Position numbers and translations under genes: made by a program | Assembly (NCBI GenBank): GCA_040218535.1 | Contig: JAVJRG010000005.1 | Location: forward strand, 744,001 to 808,000 | Direction: 5' to 3' | Origin: Lacipirellulaceae bacterium | Lineage (GTDB): Bacteria > Planctomycetota > Planctomycetia > Pirellulales > Lacipirellulaceae | DNA length: 64,000 bases | Shown: piece by piece, positions 8,832 through 17,181 of the stretch | How positions within the stretch are numbered: the stretch's first letter is position 1 | Layout of the letters: every line of letters starts with the position of its first letter | The notes under the pieces: generated by a model | What the model saw: the letters and a program-made list of their open reading frames with translations, nothing else | What the model was told of the DNA's origin: nothing | The model's database searches: none

Positions 8832-9776
8832 CTAGCTTGCGACGGCAACGGTTTCCGTTTCCTCGCTCGATTCTTCTACCGGCTCTGCTTCTTCGACAGC
8901 TTCGGCTTCACCGGGGGAGACCTCGCCAGGCGAGACTTCTTCGACTTCCTCACGCAGCGACTTCCGTGGCGTTACCTTCTGTCCTGCAGTCATTTGACGG
9001 GCTCGTTGCGAGATGGCCATCGCTGCCTTGATTTGCTGGCCACTGAAATAAGGATGACGAACAGGGTGCCGGACTGTGCCGGTTAACTTCGATGCAAGTT
9101 GGTCCCAGCTCATGTCGTTATTGAGATGCCAGATGGCTGCTTGGGCTGCACCTGAGGGAAGTTCTCCGTCGCCGAAGGCTTTCACAACCGCGATCACTTC
9201 AGGGCGATCGATAAAGTTCTCGATGGGGCGAATCTCGTAAGGCTTGCTCGAGCTTGGGTCACGCTTGCCGTGTTCTAGGCAAAGCAGGGGCACATCCACA
9301 CGCGTAATCTTCTCGGGAGGAATATTAAACCCGCCGCCGCGTCCGCCACCTCGTCCACCACCGCGACCGCCGCCGAATCCGCCACCGCCGCCACCAACTT
9401 GTTGTTGACCGCCACCGCCGCCCCCAAAGCCGCCGCCACCGCCTCCGAGCCCTCCGCCACCGCCGCCGAACTGAGCGAGGACGGGGACGCCGATAAAGGC
9501 GTCAGGAATTGTGACGTTCAGAGGTTGATCGGTGCGATTGGTCATCACGATGCGTCCCTTGCTGGCACTACGCGCGACGAACTTCACGTCGACGAGGTCT
9601 TGATCCATCGCGTCGAAAAGATCGACCGGTTTTGATGGGTCAGCGTCGGTTGTGTCAGCTTTAGCGGCACCACCGGGTGCAGCTTTCGCCATCGGCAAAC
9701 CACCTGGCATCGTTTCAACGACCAGCAAAGCCGCGAGGGTGAGCATCGGGAGGATTCGGTAAGTTCGCATTCTCAT
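8832..9776 (-). CDS. Secreted protein with a glycine-rich central tract
   Basis: Predicted 314 residues. The N-terminus is a signal peptide (ILPMLTLAALLVVETMPGG). Residues about 50-95 form a beta-rich domain (DVKFVARSASKGRIVMTNRTDQPLNVTIP) resembling a small immunoglobulin-like fold that contacts a Gly-rich tract at about 103-150, made of GGGGG/GGFGGG repeats and then GRGGG repeats. A second domain follows (PLLCLEHGKRDPSSSKPYEIRPIE... and PSGAAQAAIWHLNNDMSW) and the C-terminus is a Glu-rich acidic tail (about 270-314). The arrangement recurs among planctomycete hypothetical proteins as far as I recall, but I cannot name a family. The ATG at 9776 has near neighbours (MRMR), so the exact start could shift by two codons. 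It is divergent from the TPR gene. Confidence 0.72.
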   Translation of the reverse strand: MRMRTYRILPMLTLAALLVVETMPGGLPMAKAAPGGAAKADTTDADPSKPVDLFDAMDQDLVDVKFVARSASKGRIVMTNRTDQPLNVTIPDAFIGVPVLAQFGGGGGGLGGGGGGFGGGGGGQQQVGGGGGGFGGGRGGGRGGGRGGGFNIPPEKITRVDVPLLCLEHGKRDPSSSKPYEIRPIENFIDRPEVIAVVKAFGDGELPSGAAQAAIWHLNNDMSWDQLASKLTGTVRHPVRHPYFSGQQIKAAMAISQRARQMTAGQKVTPRKSLREEVEEVSPGEVSPGEAEAVEEAEPVEESSEETETVAVAS

Positions 9777-10073
9777 CGTTCCTAAACCTAGACAAAGGTT
9801 TTTGCGGGTGGAAGTTCCGACTAGTTAGCCAGCGATTGTGATCGAGGTTCCTGGCAAAGTGACCGCCTGGGCACCGAGATTCTGCCAGTTGGCCGTATAC
9901 CCAGCATAAACAGAGCAGGCGGGAAATCCAAGCAAAAGCCTTGGTTTCCAGTAGGTCTGGGAGCCCTCGGCACCTGCCCGGGCCGCTGGTGCGTGTCATA
10001 ATGGTTAGACCGGCCAAGGCCTCTCGCCGCGTTCTGAGTTTGCGAATCCCCGACGAAACTAGGTCGATTTCCC

Positions 10074-12158
10074 GTGTCCAGCGTTGCCGTACAGCCTGCT
10101 TCCCAGAATCAAGCAGCCCGGGATGGCTCGACTCGCAGGGTTTGGATTATTTCCCCGTCCTGGGATTTGCTTTACCTGGTGGCAACGCCGGTATTGATCA
10201 TCCCGCTGGTGATCCTGGCTCGAAACCGTTGGTCGCCCGAGGCCGTCTCCCTAGCCGTTATTTCCTTCGCTTCGCTCGGCCATCACTTGCCCGGTTTCAT
10301 GCGAGCTTATGGGGATCGAGAGCTCTTCTCACGGTTCCGTTGGAGATTTCTGCTTGCTCCGCCCTTGTTGTTTGCACTGGCTTTGCTTTTCTCTCCACCC
10401 GACTGGCTGGCAAGAGGATTAGGGCTTCCTTGGACGCACCTACACGGGCTCGAATTGATTCTCCTCGTGTGGGGCACTTGGCACGGACTGATGCAGACTT
10501 ACGGCTTCATGCGCATCTACGATGTGAAGCTCGGAGAAACCGCCAGCCGCGAAGCTCGCCTCGATCATGCGCTTTGCTTGGTGATCTTCATCGCGGGCGT
10601 TGTGTTTAGCGACTCGCGAATGTTTGGCATTGCCAACGCAATGTGGCAAGCAGGGCTTCCTGTGTTTGGGCCGGAATGGTTGAACGGCGCCCGTTGGGTG
10701 GCAGGTTCTGCGGGAGCAATCGTTGGTGTGTTGTATCTGTTGAATCTGGTAACTCGCTGGCGTGGCGGACGACCGCTGAATTTCGCCAAGCTCTTGCTTG
10801 CTCTGACCACGGGTGGGTTTTATTGGTACACCGGGCTGCTCTCAACGAACCTGCTGATCGGTCTCGCGATGTTCGAGATCTACCACGCAGTCCAGTATTA
10901 CGCGATCGTGTGGATCTACAATCGACGGCTCTTTGAACGAGCGGGCGAACGCTTCGGCTGGCTCGGCTTTTTGTTCCGCGATCGCTATACGATGTTGGGC
11001 ATCTACCTGGCTTTGATCGCGGCTTACAGTTCGATTCGTTACTTCACGGGCGACGCCAGCAGCTACATTTACACGAGCGACGGCAACAATGCCTATCAAC
11101 TGCTGTTCGCGTTGTTCGTCACTTCTTCTCTGCTGCATTTCTACTTTGATGGATTCATCTGGAAAGTGAGCGACCGCCGGACGCAAGCGAACCTTACGGA
11201 CGAAGACGGTACGACTTCGCGGCTCGAGCTTTCAGTTCCCGCTGTCAAGCACGCTGCCAAATGGTCGATCTTTGTCGCATTAGCGGCAGGTCTGCTGTGG
11301 AGCGAACGAAAAATCTTGCGTGCCGAAACGCATCAGCGCGAGCAGGCGGTTCGTGAAGGGCTGATGGAACTCACGCCCGAACTCCCGGAGGCAAAGATAC
11401 TTAATAGTCGTAATGCGTTGACAAATGGACAGATAGAGCTAGCAGCTAAGTTGGCTGATGAAGTGGTCGAAATGCGCCCGCACTCCAGCGAACTTCATGT
11501 AGAAGCCGCTTCTGTTTTCCTAGCGGCTAAGCGTAACGACAAGGTACTGGAATTACTGGAACCGCTAATTGCACGCAACTCCAACCAGTGGAAACCAGCA
11601 ATCGACCTGGCTTATGCCTACGAGCGATTAGGAGAATCACACAGGGCTGAAGAAACACTCCTAGAAGCTATTCGTCGGCAGCCGAACCGTTTGGAACCGC
11701 CGCAATATTTAGCCGAGTTTTATCGCCGACAGAATCGCCTATATGATGCGTTCAAGCAACTTCAAATGGTTATCAATGAGAACCCGCGTGACTATCGCAA
11801 TCGGCTGATCGTGGGTGATCTCTTGGCAACGTTGGGGAAAAGAGAGCAGGCGCGAGTGGCCTACCAGGAGACAGCCAAGGAATTGAGGCAGGCTGTCGCA
11901 GAAGCCCCTAGCGAGGTCGAACTGCAACGGTTGCTTGGCGAAGCTCTCTACCAGCTTGGCGATTGGCAAAATGCCTCTAAAGCTTTTCAGGCGTGTGTGC
12001 GCCTACAACCACACAATGAAGAACACTACGTGAATCTCGCGTTCTCATACGATGCGTTGGGGACCTCGGAGGCTGCAGTAGCAACTGTTCGCGCGGGGTT
12101 AGAAGTCATTCCAGATTCCGAACAACTTAGGTTGGCGCTCGAGATGCTGGTCCCGTAG
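10074..12158 (+). CDS. Polytopic membrane protein with C-terminal TPR repeats
   Basis: Predicted 694 residues starting at GTG. The first about 420 residues hold roughly ten hydrophobic segments (for example LLYLVATPVLIIPLVIL, FLLAPPLLFALALLF and WSIFVALAAGLLW) with conserved-looking His-rich stretches such as SLGHHLPGFM and LVWGTWHGLMQTYGF. Residues about 430-690 are five or more tetratricopeptide-like repeats (AIDLAYAYERLGESHRAEETL, LLGEALYQLGDWQNASKAF, NLAFSYDALGTSEAAV) which usually mediate protein contacts. The TPR part should face one aqueous side; which side is not clear. No family name can be given with confidence. It faces a divergent gene upstream and ends 70 bases before a palindromic element. 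Confidence 0.78.
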   Translation: MSSVAVQPASQNQAARDGSTRRVWIISPSWDLLYLVATPVLIIPLVILARNRWSPEAVSLAVISFASLGHHLPGFMRAYGDRELFSRFRWRFLLAPPLLFALALLFSPPDWLARGLGLPWTHLHGLELILLVWGTWHGLMQTYGFMRIYDVKLGETASREARLDHALCLVIFIAGVVFSDSRMFGIANAMWQAGLPVFGPEWLNGARWVAGSAGAIVGVLYLLNLVTRWRGGRPLNFAKLLLALTTGGFYWYTGLLSTNLLIGLAMFEIYHAVQYYAIVWIYNRRLFERAGERFGWLGFLFRDRYTMLGIYLALIAAYSSIRYFTGDASSYIYTSDGNNAYQLLFALFVTSSLLHFYFDGFIWKVSDRRTQANLTDEDGTTSRLELSVPAVKHAAKWSIFVALAAGLLWSERKILRAETHQREQAVREGLMELTPELPEAKILNSRNALTNGQIELAAKLADEVVEMRPHSSELHVEAASVFLAAKRNDKVLELLEPLIARNSNQWKPAIDLAYAYERLGESHRAEETLLEAIRRQPNRLEPPQYLAEFYRRQNRLYDAFKQLQMVINENPRDYRNRLIVGDLLATLGKREQARVAYQETAKELRQAVAEAPSEVELQRLLGEALYQLGDWQNASKAFQACVRLQPHNEEHYVNLAFSYDALGTSEAAVATVRAGLEVIPDSEQLRLALEMLVP

Positions 12159-12612
12159 AAGGCAGTGCAGCCACCGTTGCCGGACCTGTCGGTTTCACAC
12201 CGCTTTACCCCGAAGGGGTTTCGTAATTCAGCCCAGGGTAAGACCCACCGAGCCCCAGCGAGGAGGATCGCCACCCTGGGTTGAAATGGAGATTGAACGA
12301 GCGACCGAGCAACAAGGTCTGGTTACCGGCGGCACTTTGGCGAGGTTGCAAAGAGCCGAGGTCACCTTTCCCGTTTCGACCTCGCCGATGCTTTTCGGTA
12401 CTCATGACTTGTTGCTCGGTCGATTATGATTGACGACCGCTGACCCAGGGTAGGCCCACACTCGCTGTCGCTCGCGATGGGCCAACCCTGGGCTGTAGGG
12501 TGAAATCCCCTCGGGATATTGTCCAAATAACGCAATAGAAAGAAGTCGCCAGACGGTGAATCGCAGCGTTGGCGGGCTCAACTCTTGCTCATCCACGTTC
12601 TGGCGAACGTAG
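12159..12612. other. Intergenic region between convergent genes holding a composite palindromic element
   Basis: 454 bases between the stop codons of the TPR gene and the exported repeat protein. Most of it is the palindromic element described separately at 12229-12495. The left flank has a small hairpin ACCCCGAAGGGGTT (near 12207-12220), and the right flank a matching CCCCTCGGGA motif near 12507. No protein is supported in it. Confidence 0.6.
12229..12495. repeat. MITE-like composite palindromic element, copy A
   Basis: About 267 bases. Ends are imperfect inverted repeats of about 54 bases, each itself a hairpin: CCCAGGGT (12232-12239) with ACCCTGGG (12273-12280) on the left, and CCCAGGGT (12444-12451) with ACCCTGGG (12485-12492) on the right. 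Inside lies a perfect 15-base inverted repeat beginning CGACCGAGCA (12302-12316 and 12408-12422). The middle (about 12330-12390) matches, on the opposite strand, the middle of copy B at 21742-21945, including CGAGGTCGAAA and a GCAA-ACCTC stretch. No open reading frame or transposase is present, so it would be non-autonomous if mobile. It could instead be a structured RNA. Confidence 0.7.
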
Positions 12613-14217
12613 CTACCCCTCGTCGCTGGCTTCGCCAATCGTCACCGTGAACTCTTCCACATCCGCGAGTGTGGGCACACCGTCGTCGGTCACCAGGATG
12701 CGGAAGGTGAATGTGCTACCCGCGTCGCTTTCCGAAGATTCCCAGGTGAGGGTCGCTGTGGTGCCCGTTGCGGTGAAATCTGTTTGGTTGATCATCACGT
12801 TCGGCGGCGAAACATCCTCGTCAACTTGGATGAAGAGCAAGTCCAGCGGGTTGGGATCGGTCGCCGTGAGCGTGAGCATCAGCGTTTCGCCCGCGGCAAT
12901 CGTTTGGTTGGGGATTTCCGCCAGATCGGGTGGCTGTTGCTCGCCATTGTCGATTTCACCATCCGTCATGAATCGCTGAGCGAAAACTCCGCGGCGATCA
13001 GTCGTCCCTTGGCCGACCCAGGCGGCGAGCAGTTGTCCCCCAGCGTTTGCTGCGAGTGACGGGGAGGCTTGAGTGCCAGAATTCGGGCCGAAGAGCGTCG
13101 GATGGCTGAACACTTCGTCGGCGAGCGCTGTGCCATCGGCATCGAAGTCGCGCAGCTTCACTTCCCAGCCATCATCATTAGGCACACCACTCGCCCAGCC
13201 GGCGACAAAACCACCGGAAGGAATCGCCGCCAAGGCCACGTCGCGGCGGAGGCTCTCCGCACCGTCGTCGAGCTGAACTTCCACGCCAGAAGTCGCGCCT
13301 GCTGACGTGAAACCTTGTGAAAGAATCGTTTCGTTGGTCACCTCGGCGTTGCGACTCTGGTAGGCGACTTGGAACTCGCCATTGGTCAACGCGGTGATGC
13401 TCGGTTTCTGCTGACTGCCAAGAGTAGTCGTGTTTACGGGTAGCTCGCCACCCTCAGAAGTCGCGTCCATAGCGAACCGTTGTGCAAACACGCCCCAGTC
13501 GCTGCCATCTTGGTGGCGGCTGCTCCAAGCCACTAACAAGGTACCGTCCGAGTTGGCGGCGAGGGACGGATCGACTTGTTGATCCTCGGTCGTCGAGTTC
13601 ACGCGCTGCTCGTCAGTCGTTGGGTTCCCCTGGTCATCGAAGGTTCGTAGGAAAACCCCATCAACGTCTTCCTCACCTGATCGAGCTCCAACGCCTTGCC
13701 AGACAATTGCGACGCTGTTGCCCAGGGAAGCAAGTTGCGGAGCGGACTGCACGCCGCCGGTTGTTTGGTTGACCAACACTTCGGTGCCGATCTTTTCGCC
13801 GTCGCTATCGAACCACTGCGCGAACACGCCTCGCTTGTCGCCGTGCCCGCGTCCCGACCAGGCGACAACGAATGTACCATCGTCGAGCGTCGCCACGGCG
13901 GCTTCGTGCTGCAGCCCTTGGATGCTGGTGTTCACTTGGATGCGCGAACCGATTTCCGCACCCTCAGAGTCAAACCGTCGCACCGAAACGCCAGCACGAT
14001 CGGTGAACGACACGCCCGAGTAAGCGGCCACAAATCCTCCGGCAGTGAACGCCGCCACCGCATCAGCATCGGCGGGCGCCGTTTGCAGCCCTTGGACACG
14101 GTCGTTCACACGGAGTTCGTCGCCGAGTGAAGTCAGAGCAAGTAATCGCCGCGACTCGAGTGACTCGAACTGCAAGGACTTGGTGCGAAACATACAGGTG
14201 CGTGACATGGAAAACAT
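12613..14217 (-). CDS. Exported seven-repeat (beta-propeller-like) protein with C-terminal cadherin-like domain
   Basis: Predicted 534 residues. The N-terminus carries LQFESLESRRLLALTS, a variant of the LEPRxLL motif seen at the start of many large exported planctomycete proteins. Residues about 28-420 contain seven repeats of about 55 residues, each with a core like FVVAWSGRG..GVFAQWFDSDG followed by a xVNTTT-type segment; seven such units suggest a seven-bladed beta-propeller. Residues about 425-530 (PPDLAEIPNQTIAAGETLML...FRILVTDDGVPTLADVEEF) look like a putative-Ig/cadherin-like domain found in cell-surface adhesins. The C-terminus ends soon after that domain, with no PEP-CTERM. It is probably cell-surface or secreted; ligand unknown. 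The gene is convergent with the TPR gene. Confidence 0.78.
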   Translation of the reverse strand: MFSMSRTCMFRTKSLQFESLESRRLLALTSLGDELRVNDRVQGLQTAPADADAVAAFTAGGFVAAYSGVSFTDRAGVSVRRFDSEGAEIGSRIQVNTSIQGLQHEAAVATLDDGTFVVAWSGRGHGDKRGVFAQWFDSDGEKIGTEVLVNQTTGGVQSAPQLASLGNSVAIVWQGVGARSGEEDVDGVFLRTFDDQGNPTTDEQRVNSTTEDQQVDPSLAANSDGTLLVAWSSRHQDGSDWGVFAQRFAMDATSEGGELPVNTTTLGSQQKPSITALTNGEFQVAYQSRNAEVTNETILSQGFTSAGATSGVEVQLDDGAESLRRDVALAAIPSGGFVAGWASGVPNDDGWEVKLRDFDADGTALADEVFSHPTLFGPNSGTQASPSLAANAGGQLLAAWVGQGTTDRRGVFAQRFMTDGEIDNGEQQPPDLAEIPNQTIAAGETLMLTLTATDPNPLDLLFIQVDEDVSPPNVMINQTDFTATGTTATLTWESSESDAGSTFTFRILVTDDGVPTLADVEEFTVTIGEASDEG

Positions 14218-14463
14218 CGAAGAAGAGCAGGGCGGTTAGAACCCAGAATAGTCTGCTGGCGTCGTCGGGCCAAGTTTTGGCGTTCGCGAACCGGAGGAAA
14301 AAGTAGTGGTGTAGTGAGTGGGGCTGGATTTCTTCATGTTTGTCACTAGGTCGAGTTCGCAGGCCGAATCCTGGCAAGATCATCAGCGATTTTCGGCTAT
14401 ACTCATCGCGTCTCAGCGAATAGCTCCTCAGAAGCATTCTCCGTCAACCAACCACAGGATCCC

Positions 14464-15240
14464 ATGATTCGCGTAGTTCATCTGACGCAACATTACAGCG
14501 TTCGCCCCGTGCTGATCGACATTTCGATGGAGATCACCACCGGCGAACTGATCACCGTGCTCGGCCCCAACGGGATGGGCAAGAGCACCTTCATTCAAGC
14601 CTTGGCGGGCATTCTCGCACCGCAAGAAGGGCACGTTGAGTTCGACGGCGTGCGACGACGCAGTTCGCCCGAAGGGGAACTGGAGATTCGTCGGAAGGTC
14701 GCCTATCTGCCCGACAAGCCTTGGCTGCCCACTTCCTGGACGGGTCGTGATTTCCTGCTCGCTGCCGCCCAGCTCTATGACATCCCCGCCAGCGGTGCCA
14801 TGGACCACGCGGAGCGTTTGCTCAAGTTGTTTCATCTGGCCAAAGAAGGGGACTGGCCGATTTCCAGCTACTCAGCCGGCCAGCAGAAGAAGATCGCCCT
14901 GGCGAGTGTGCTGATCACCGAAGCTCCCTATCTGCTGCTCGACGAACCCTTCTCCGGCGGCCTCGATCCGGCGGGAATCCTTGCGCTCAAACGCGTCCTG
15001 AAACGCCTCGCCGATGACCAACAGGTGACAGTCGTGATGACCACGCCTGTGCCAGAGCTCGTGGAAGAACTTTCTAGCCGCGTCGCCATCATCAGCGAAG
15101 GCCGCCTCGCGACGTTTGACACGGTGGAAAATATCAAGCGTGCGGCGGGGGGCGGGGAGAGTTTAGAAGAAGCGCTGCAGTTGATGCTTGATCCTAATGC
15201 GATGGAAAACATTGAAAGCTATTTCGTGGAGGAACAATGA
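14464..15240 (+). CDS. ABC transporter ATP-binding protein
   Basis: Predicted 258 residues. All ATPase motifs are visible: Walker A VLGPNGMGKSTFIQ (about residues 36-49), Q-loop region VAYLPDKPWLP, signature YSAGQQKKIALAS (about 142-154), and Walker B YLLLDEPFSGGLDPAG, followed by a variant switch region VVMTTPVPELVEEL in which the usual His is absent from the expected place. The last 4 bases overlap the start of the next membrane gene (ATGA), so the two are translationally coupled and most likely form one ABC exporter or membrane-maintenance complex. Domain order and size resemble ABC-2 type systems (for example antibiotic or multidrug exporters). Substrate is unknown. Confidence 0.88.
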   Translation: MIRVVHLTQHYSVRPVLIDISMEITTGELITVLGPNGMGKSTFIQALAGILAPQEGHVEFDGVRRRSSPEGELEIRRKVAYLPDKPWLPTSWTGRDFLLAAAQLYDIPASGAMDHAERLLKLFHLAKEGDWPISSYSAGQQKKIALASVLITEAPYLLLDEPFSGGLDPAGILALKRVLKRLADDQQVTVVMTTPVPELVEELSSRVAIISEGRLATFDTVENIKRAAGGGESLEEALQLMLDPNAMENIESYFVEEQ

Positions 15241-16493
15241 CTCGCTTCTTTCGAAAGCGACCGCAACTGATGCACCTGCTCATGCCCTGGTGCCTCTTGT
15301 TTCTGACCGTCGGGATCGCGAGAGTCTTGGAATGGGGCTGGCCGACGCTCGTCACGCTGGGAATCGTCGGGGACCCTGGAGATATCGAGACCCTGCCGTT
15401 TGCCGATTTCACCATTGTCCTTGGACTATTCGCCTGCGGTGCCTACCGTGCGATGTTCTTCAATCCGGCTTGCCGTGCGGACTACCGAGAGTGGCTTGTG
15501 TCGACGCCTTGGACACCTGATAAACCGCTGCCGCTGGGGCCGGTTAGGCTAACGGTCGTGGATTGGGCGTGTGTCATTCTGCTTGCGATCATGATGGGCG
15601 GCGAGCATCGCTACATGCTTGCGCCGATGGCCTTCATCGCCTCCTATGGCTGGTTGATTGGCCGCTTGAACTTTGCCAGCGGCCAAGACTTCCTAGCGGG
15701 ATTAACGGTGGCTCTTGCCGCCTTGATTCCCTACTTGGCGTTGAGGAGTATTCTTTCCGAGAGTGCACTTCCGATCGGAAGTTGCTTAGTCGTGATCGCG
15801 ATTCTTCTAGCGTTGGGCTGGAATAGAACGCTCAGCCTATTCCCTTGGTACGGACTGCCACGTTGGAAGCAGGCAAGCTTTTCCAATAAGAATGCGTTTG
15901 TTGAGAATCCGTTGCGCGGAACGATTTCTCCGCGCGTTCATCCTTGGGATTCTCTCAGCGGAGAGACGGCTGTGAATTACAAAAAGGTTCTCGGAGAGGC
16001 TTCGCTACTCGGGTGGATCGTCGCTAGCCTGCTCCTTGCGTTTATGCTGATTATCGACCGCGATGGAATCCTTGAGGCTCAAGAAATTCAAGAGATGCTC
16101 GTTCTAATCAAGAGTGCAATCCCACTGACGTTCGGAGTAATTTTCGCTATCGTTCGATTCCTTTGTTACCGGCACCGTTGCGGAAGTCCGCTCTCGTGGT
16201 GGGCAAGACTTCGTACTGGGCGTTGGCTTATTCTCGACTACGATCGGATCTACGTCACCCCGATCATCACGATGCTTGTGGGGATCACCCTTTCGTTGTT
16301 GTTGCCAAAGCTCACGCTGTCTCTTCCGACAGTCGGTTTTCTAGGCACCGTGATTCCCATGGCGGTTGCTCTGGGTCTCAGTCCCTCAATTGAGCAGTGG
16401 CGACTCACTGGCGGGTTCCGGATGTCGACTTCGCCGCCATCCTTGAGCAGCCGCAATGAGTCGAGCACTCCTTCCGCTGCCAACCGCTCCTAA
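15237..16493 (+). CDS. Putative ABC-2 type permease / polytopic membrane protein
   Basis: Predicted 418 residues with about nine to ten hydrophobic segments, for example LLMPWCLLFLTVGIARVL, FIASYGWLIGRL, GWIVASLLLAFMLII, and ITMLVGITLSLLLP. A cytosolic-looking linker lies around residues 205-250. It overlaps the ABC ATPase by 4 bases and is on the same strand, which supports a permease role, although I cannot recognise a named permease family in the sequence. The C-terminus is a short Ser-rich tail. The pseudopilin genes begin 128 bases downstream on the same strand, but I see no reason to link the two groups functionally. Confidence 0.7.
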   Translation: MTRFFRKRPQLMHLLMPWCLLFLTVGIARVLEWGWPTLVTLGIVGDPGDIETLPFADFTIVLGLFACGAYRAMFFNPACRADYREWLVSTPWTPDKPLPLGPVRLTVVDWACVILLAIMMGGEHRYMLAPMAFIASYGWLIGRLNFASGQDFLAGLTVALAALIPYLALRSILSESALPIGSCLVVIAILLALGWNRTLSLFPWYGLPRWKQASFSNKNAFVENPLRGTISPRVHPWDSLSGETAVNYKKVLGEASLLGWIVASLLLAFMLIIDRDGILEAQEIQEMLVLIKSAIPLTFGVIFAIVRFLCYRHRCGSPLSWWARLRTGRWLILDYDRIYVTPIITMLVGITLSLLLPKLTLSLPTVGFLGTVIPMAVALGLSPSIEQWRLTGGFRMSTSPPSLSSRNESSTPSAANRS

Positions 16494-16620
16494 CACGGTT
16501 CCAATCGCACCGGTTCTACCGAATGCACGAGCTCCGGCTGGCCACCGACTCTGCGTTCGTGAGCTACCTTTGAGTTGAAGCTCGAACTCCCGTTCGACCT
16601 GAAACCCCTGGTAGTGACTT

Positions 16621-17112
16621 ATGCCCAGCGAACGCTCTCTCGTCGCCCGACGCCCGCTCCGCGGTTTTACCATGATCGAGCTGATCATGGTGATGCTGGT
16701 CGTGGGAATATTGGCTGCAGTTGCTGCGCCGAAGTACTCGACGGCGGTGTCGCAGTATCGGGCGGACTTGGCGGCGCGGGAGTTGGAGGCGGACCTCGCT
16801 TATGCCGCTTCGGAAGCCCAACGGACCAGTCAGGCGGTGACGGTTAACTTTGATGTCACGAACCAGCGCTACGAAATGACCGGCGTCAGTGGTGCGGACC
16901 GTCCTGGGCAAGATTTTCGGGCGAATATGTCGGAAGCGGAAGTGACCTTGATCTCTGCGGACTTCGGCGGGGCTGAGAGTGTGACGTTTGACATTTACGG
17001 ACGGCCCACGGCGACCGGTTCGGTGGTGTTGGAATCGCCTGGCGAGACACGGACCGTCAACGTTGATGATGCGGGGGATACCGAAATGCAAACAACGACG
17101 ACTACGAATTAG
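16621..17112 (+). CDS. GspH/FimT-type pseudopilin
   Basis: Predicted 163 residues. Type IV prepilin leader: basic stretch ending in RRPLRGFTMIELIMVMLV, where prepilin peptidase would cut after the Gly and methylate the Phe; Glu at position +5 is present. The hydrophobic helix continues to AAVAAPKY. The remainder is a GspH/FimT-like beta domain (AVTVNFDVTNQRYEMTGV, ESVTFDIYGRPTATGSVVL), ending with a Thr-rich tail. It is the first of four pseudopilin-like genes in a row and would act as a minor pilin at the tip of a type II secretion pseudopilus or a type IV pilus. Assembly ATPase, secretin and platform genes are not in the window. Confidence 0.85.
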   Translation: MPSERSLVARRPLRGFTMIELIMVMLVVGILAAVAAPKYSTAVSQYRADLAARELEADLAYAASEAQRTSQAVTVNFDVTNQRYEMTGVSGADRPGQDFRANMSEAEVTLISADFGGAESVTFDIYGRPTATGSVVLESPGETRTVNVDDAGDTEMQTTTTTN

Positions 17113-17181
17113 CCACTACGAATTAGAGTTATCCCCAGGGTTTCCGGCGATTCGTAGAATCGCGGCTACAAACTGTTGCTC

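Noticed and set aside
9300..9480. Repetitive GGCGGC-rich DNA that could look like a CRISPR or tandem array
   Set aside because: It encodes the Gly-rich tract of a secreted protein; there are no equal spacers.
9941..10609. 222-residue open frame on the plus strand
   Set aside because: It overlaps the TPR/membrane gene in another frame and is Arg/Ser-rich without any motif.
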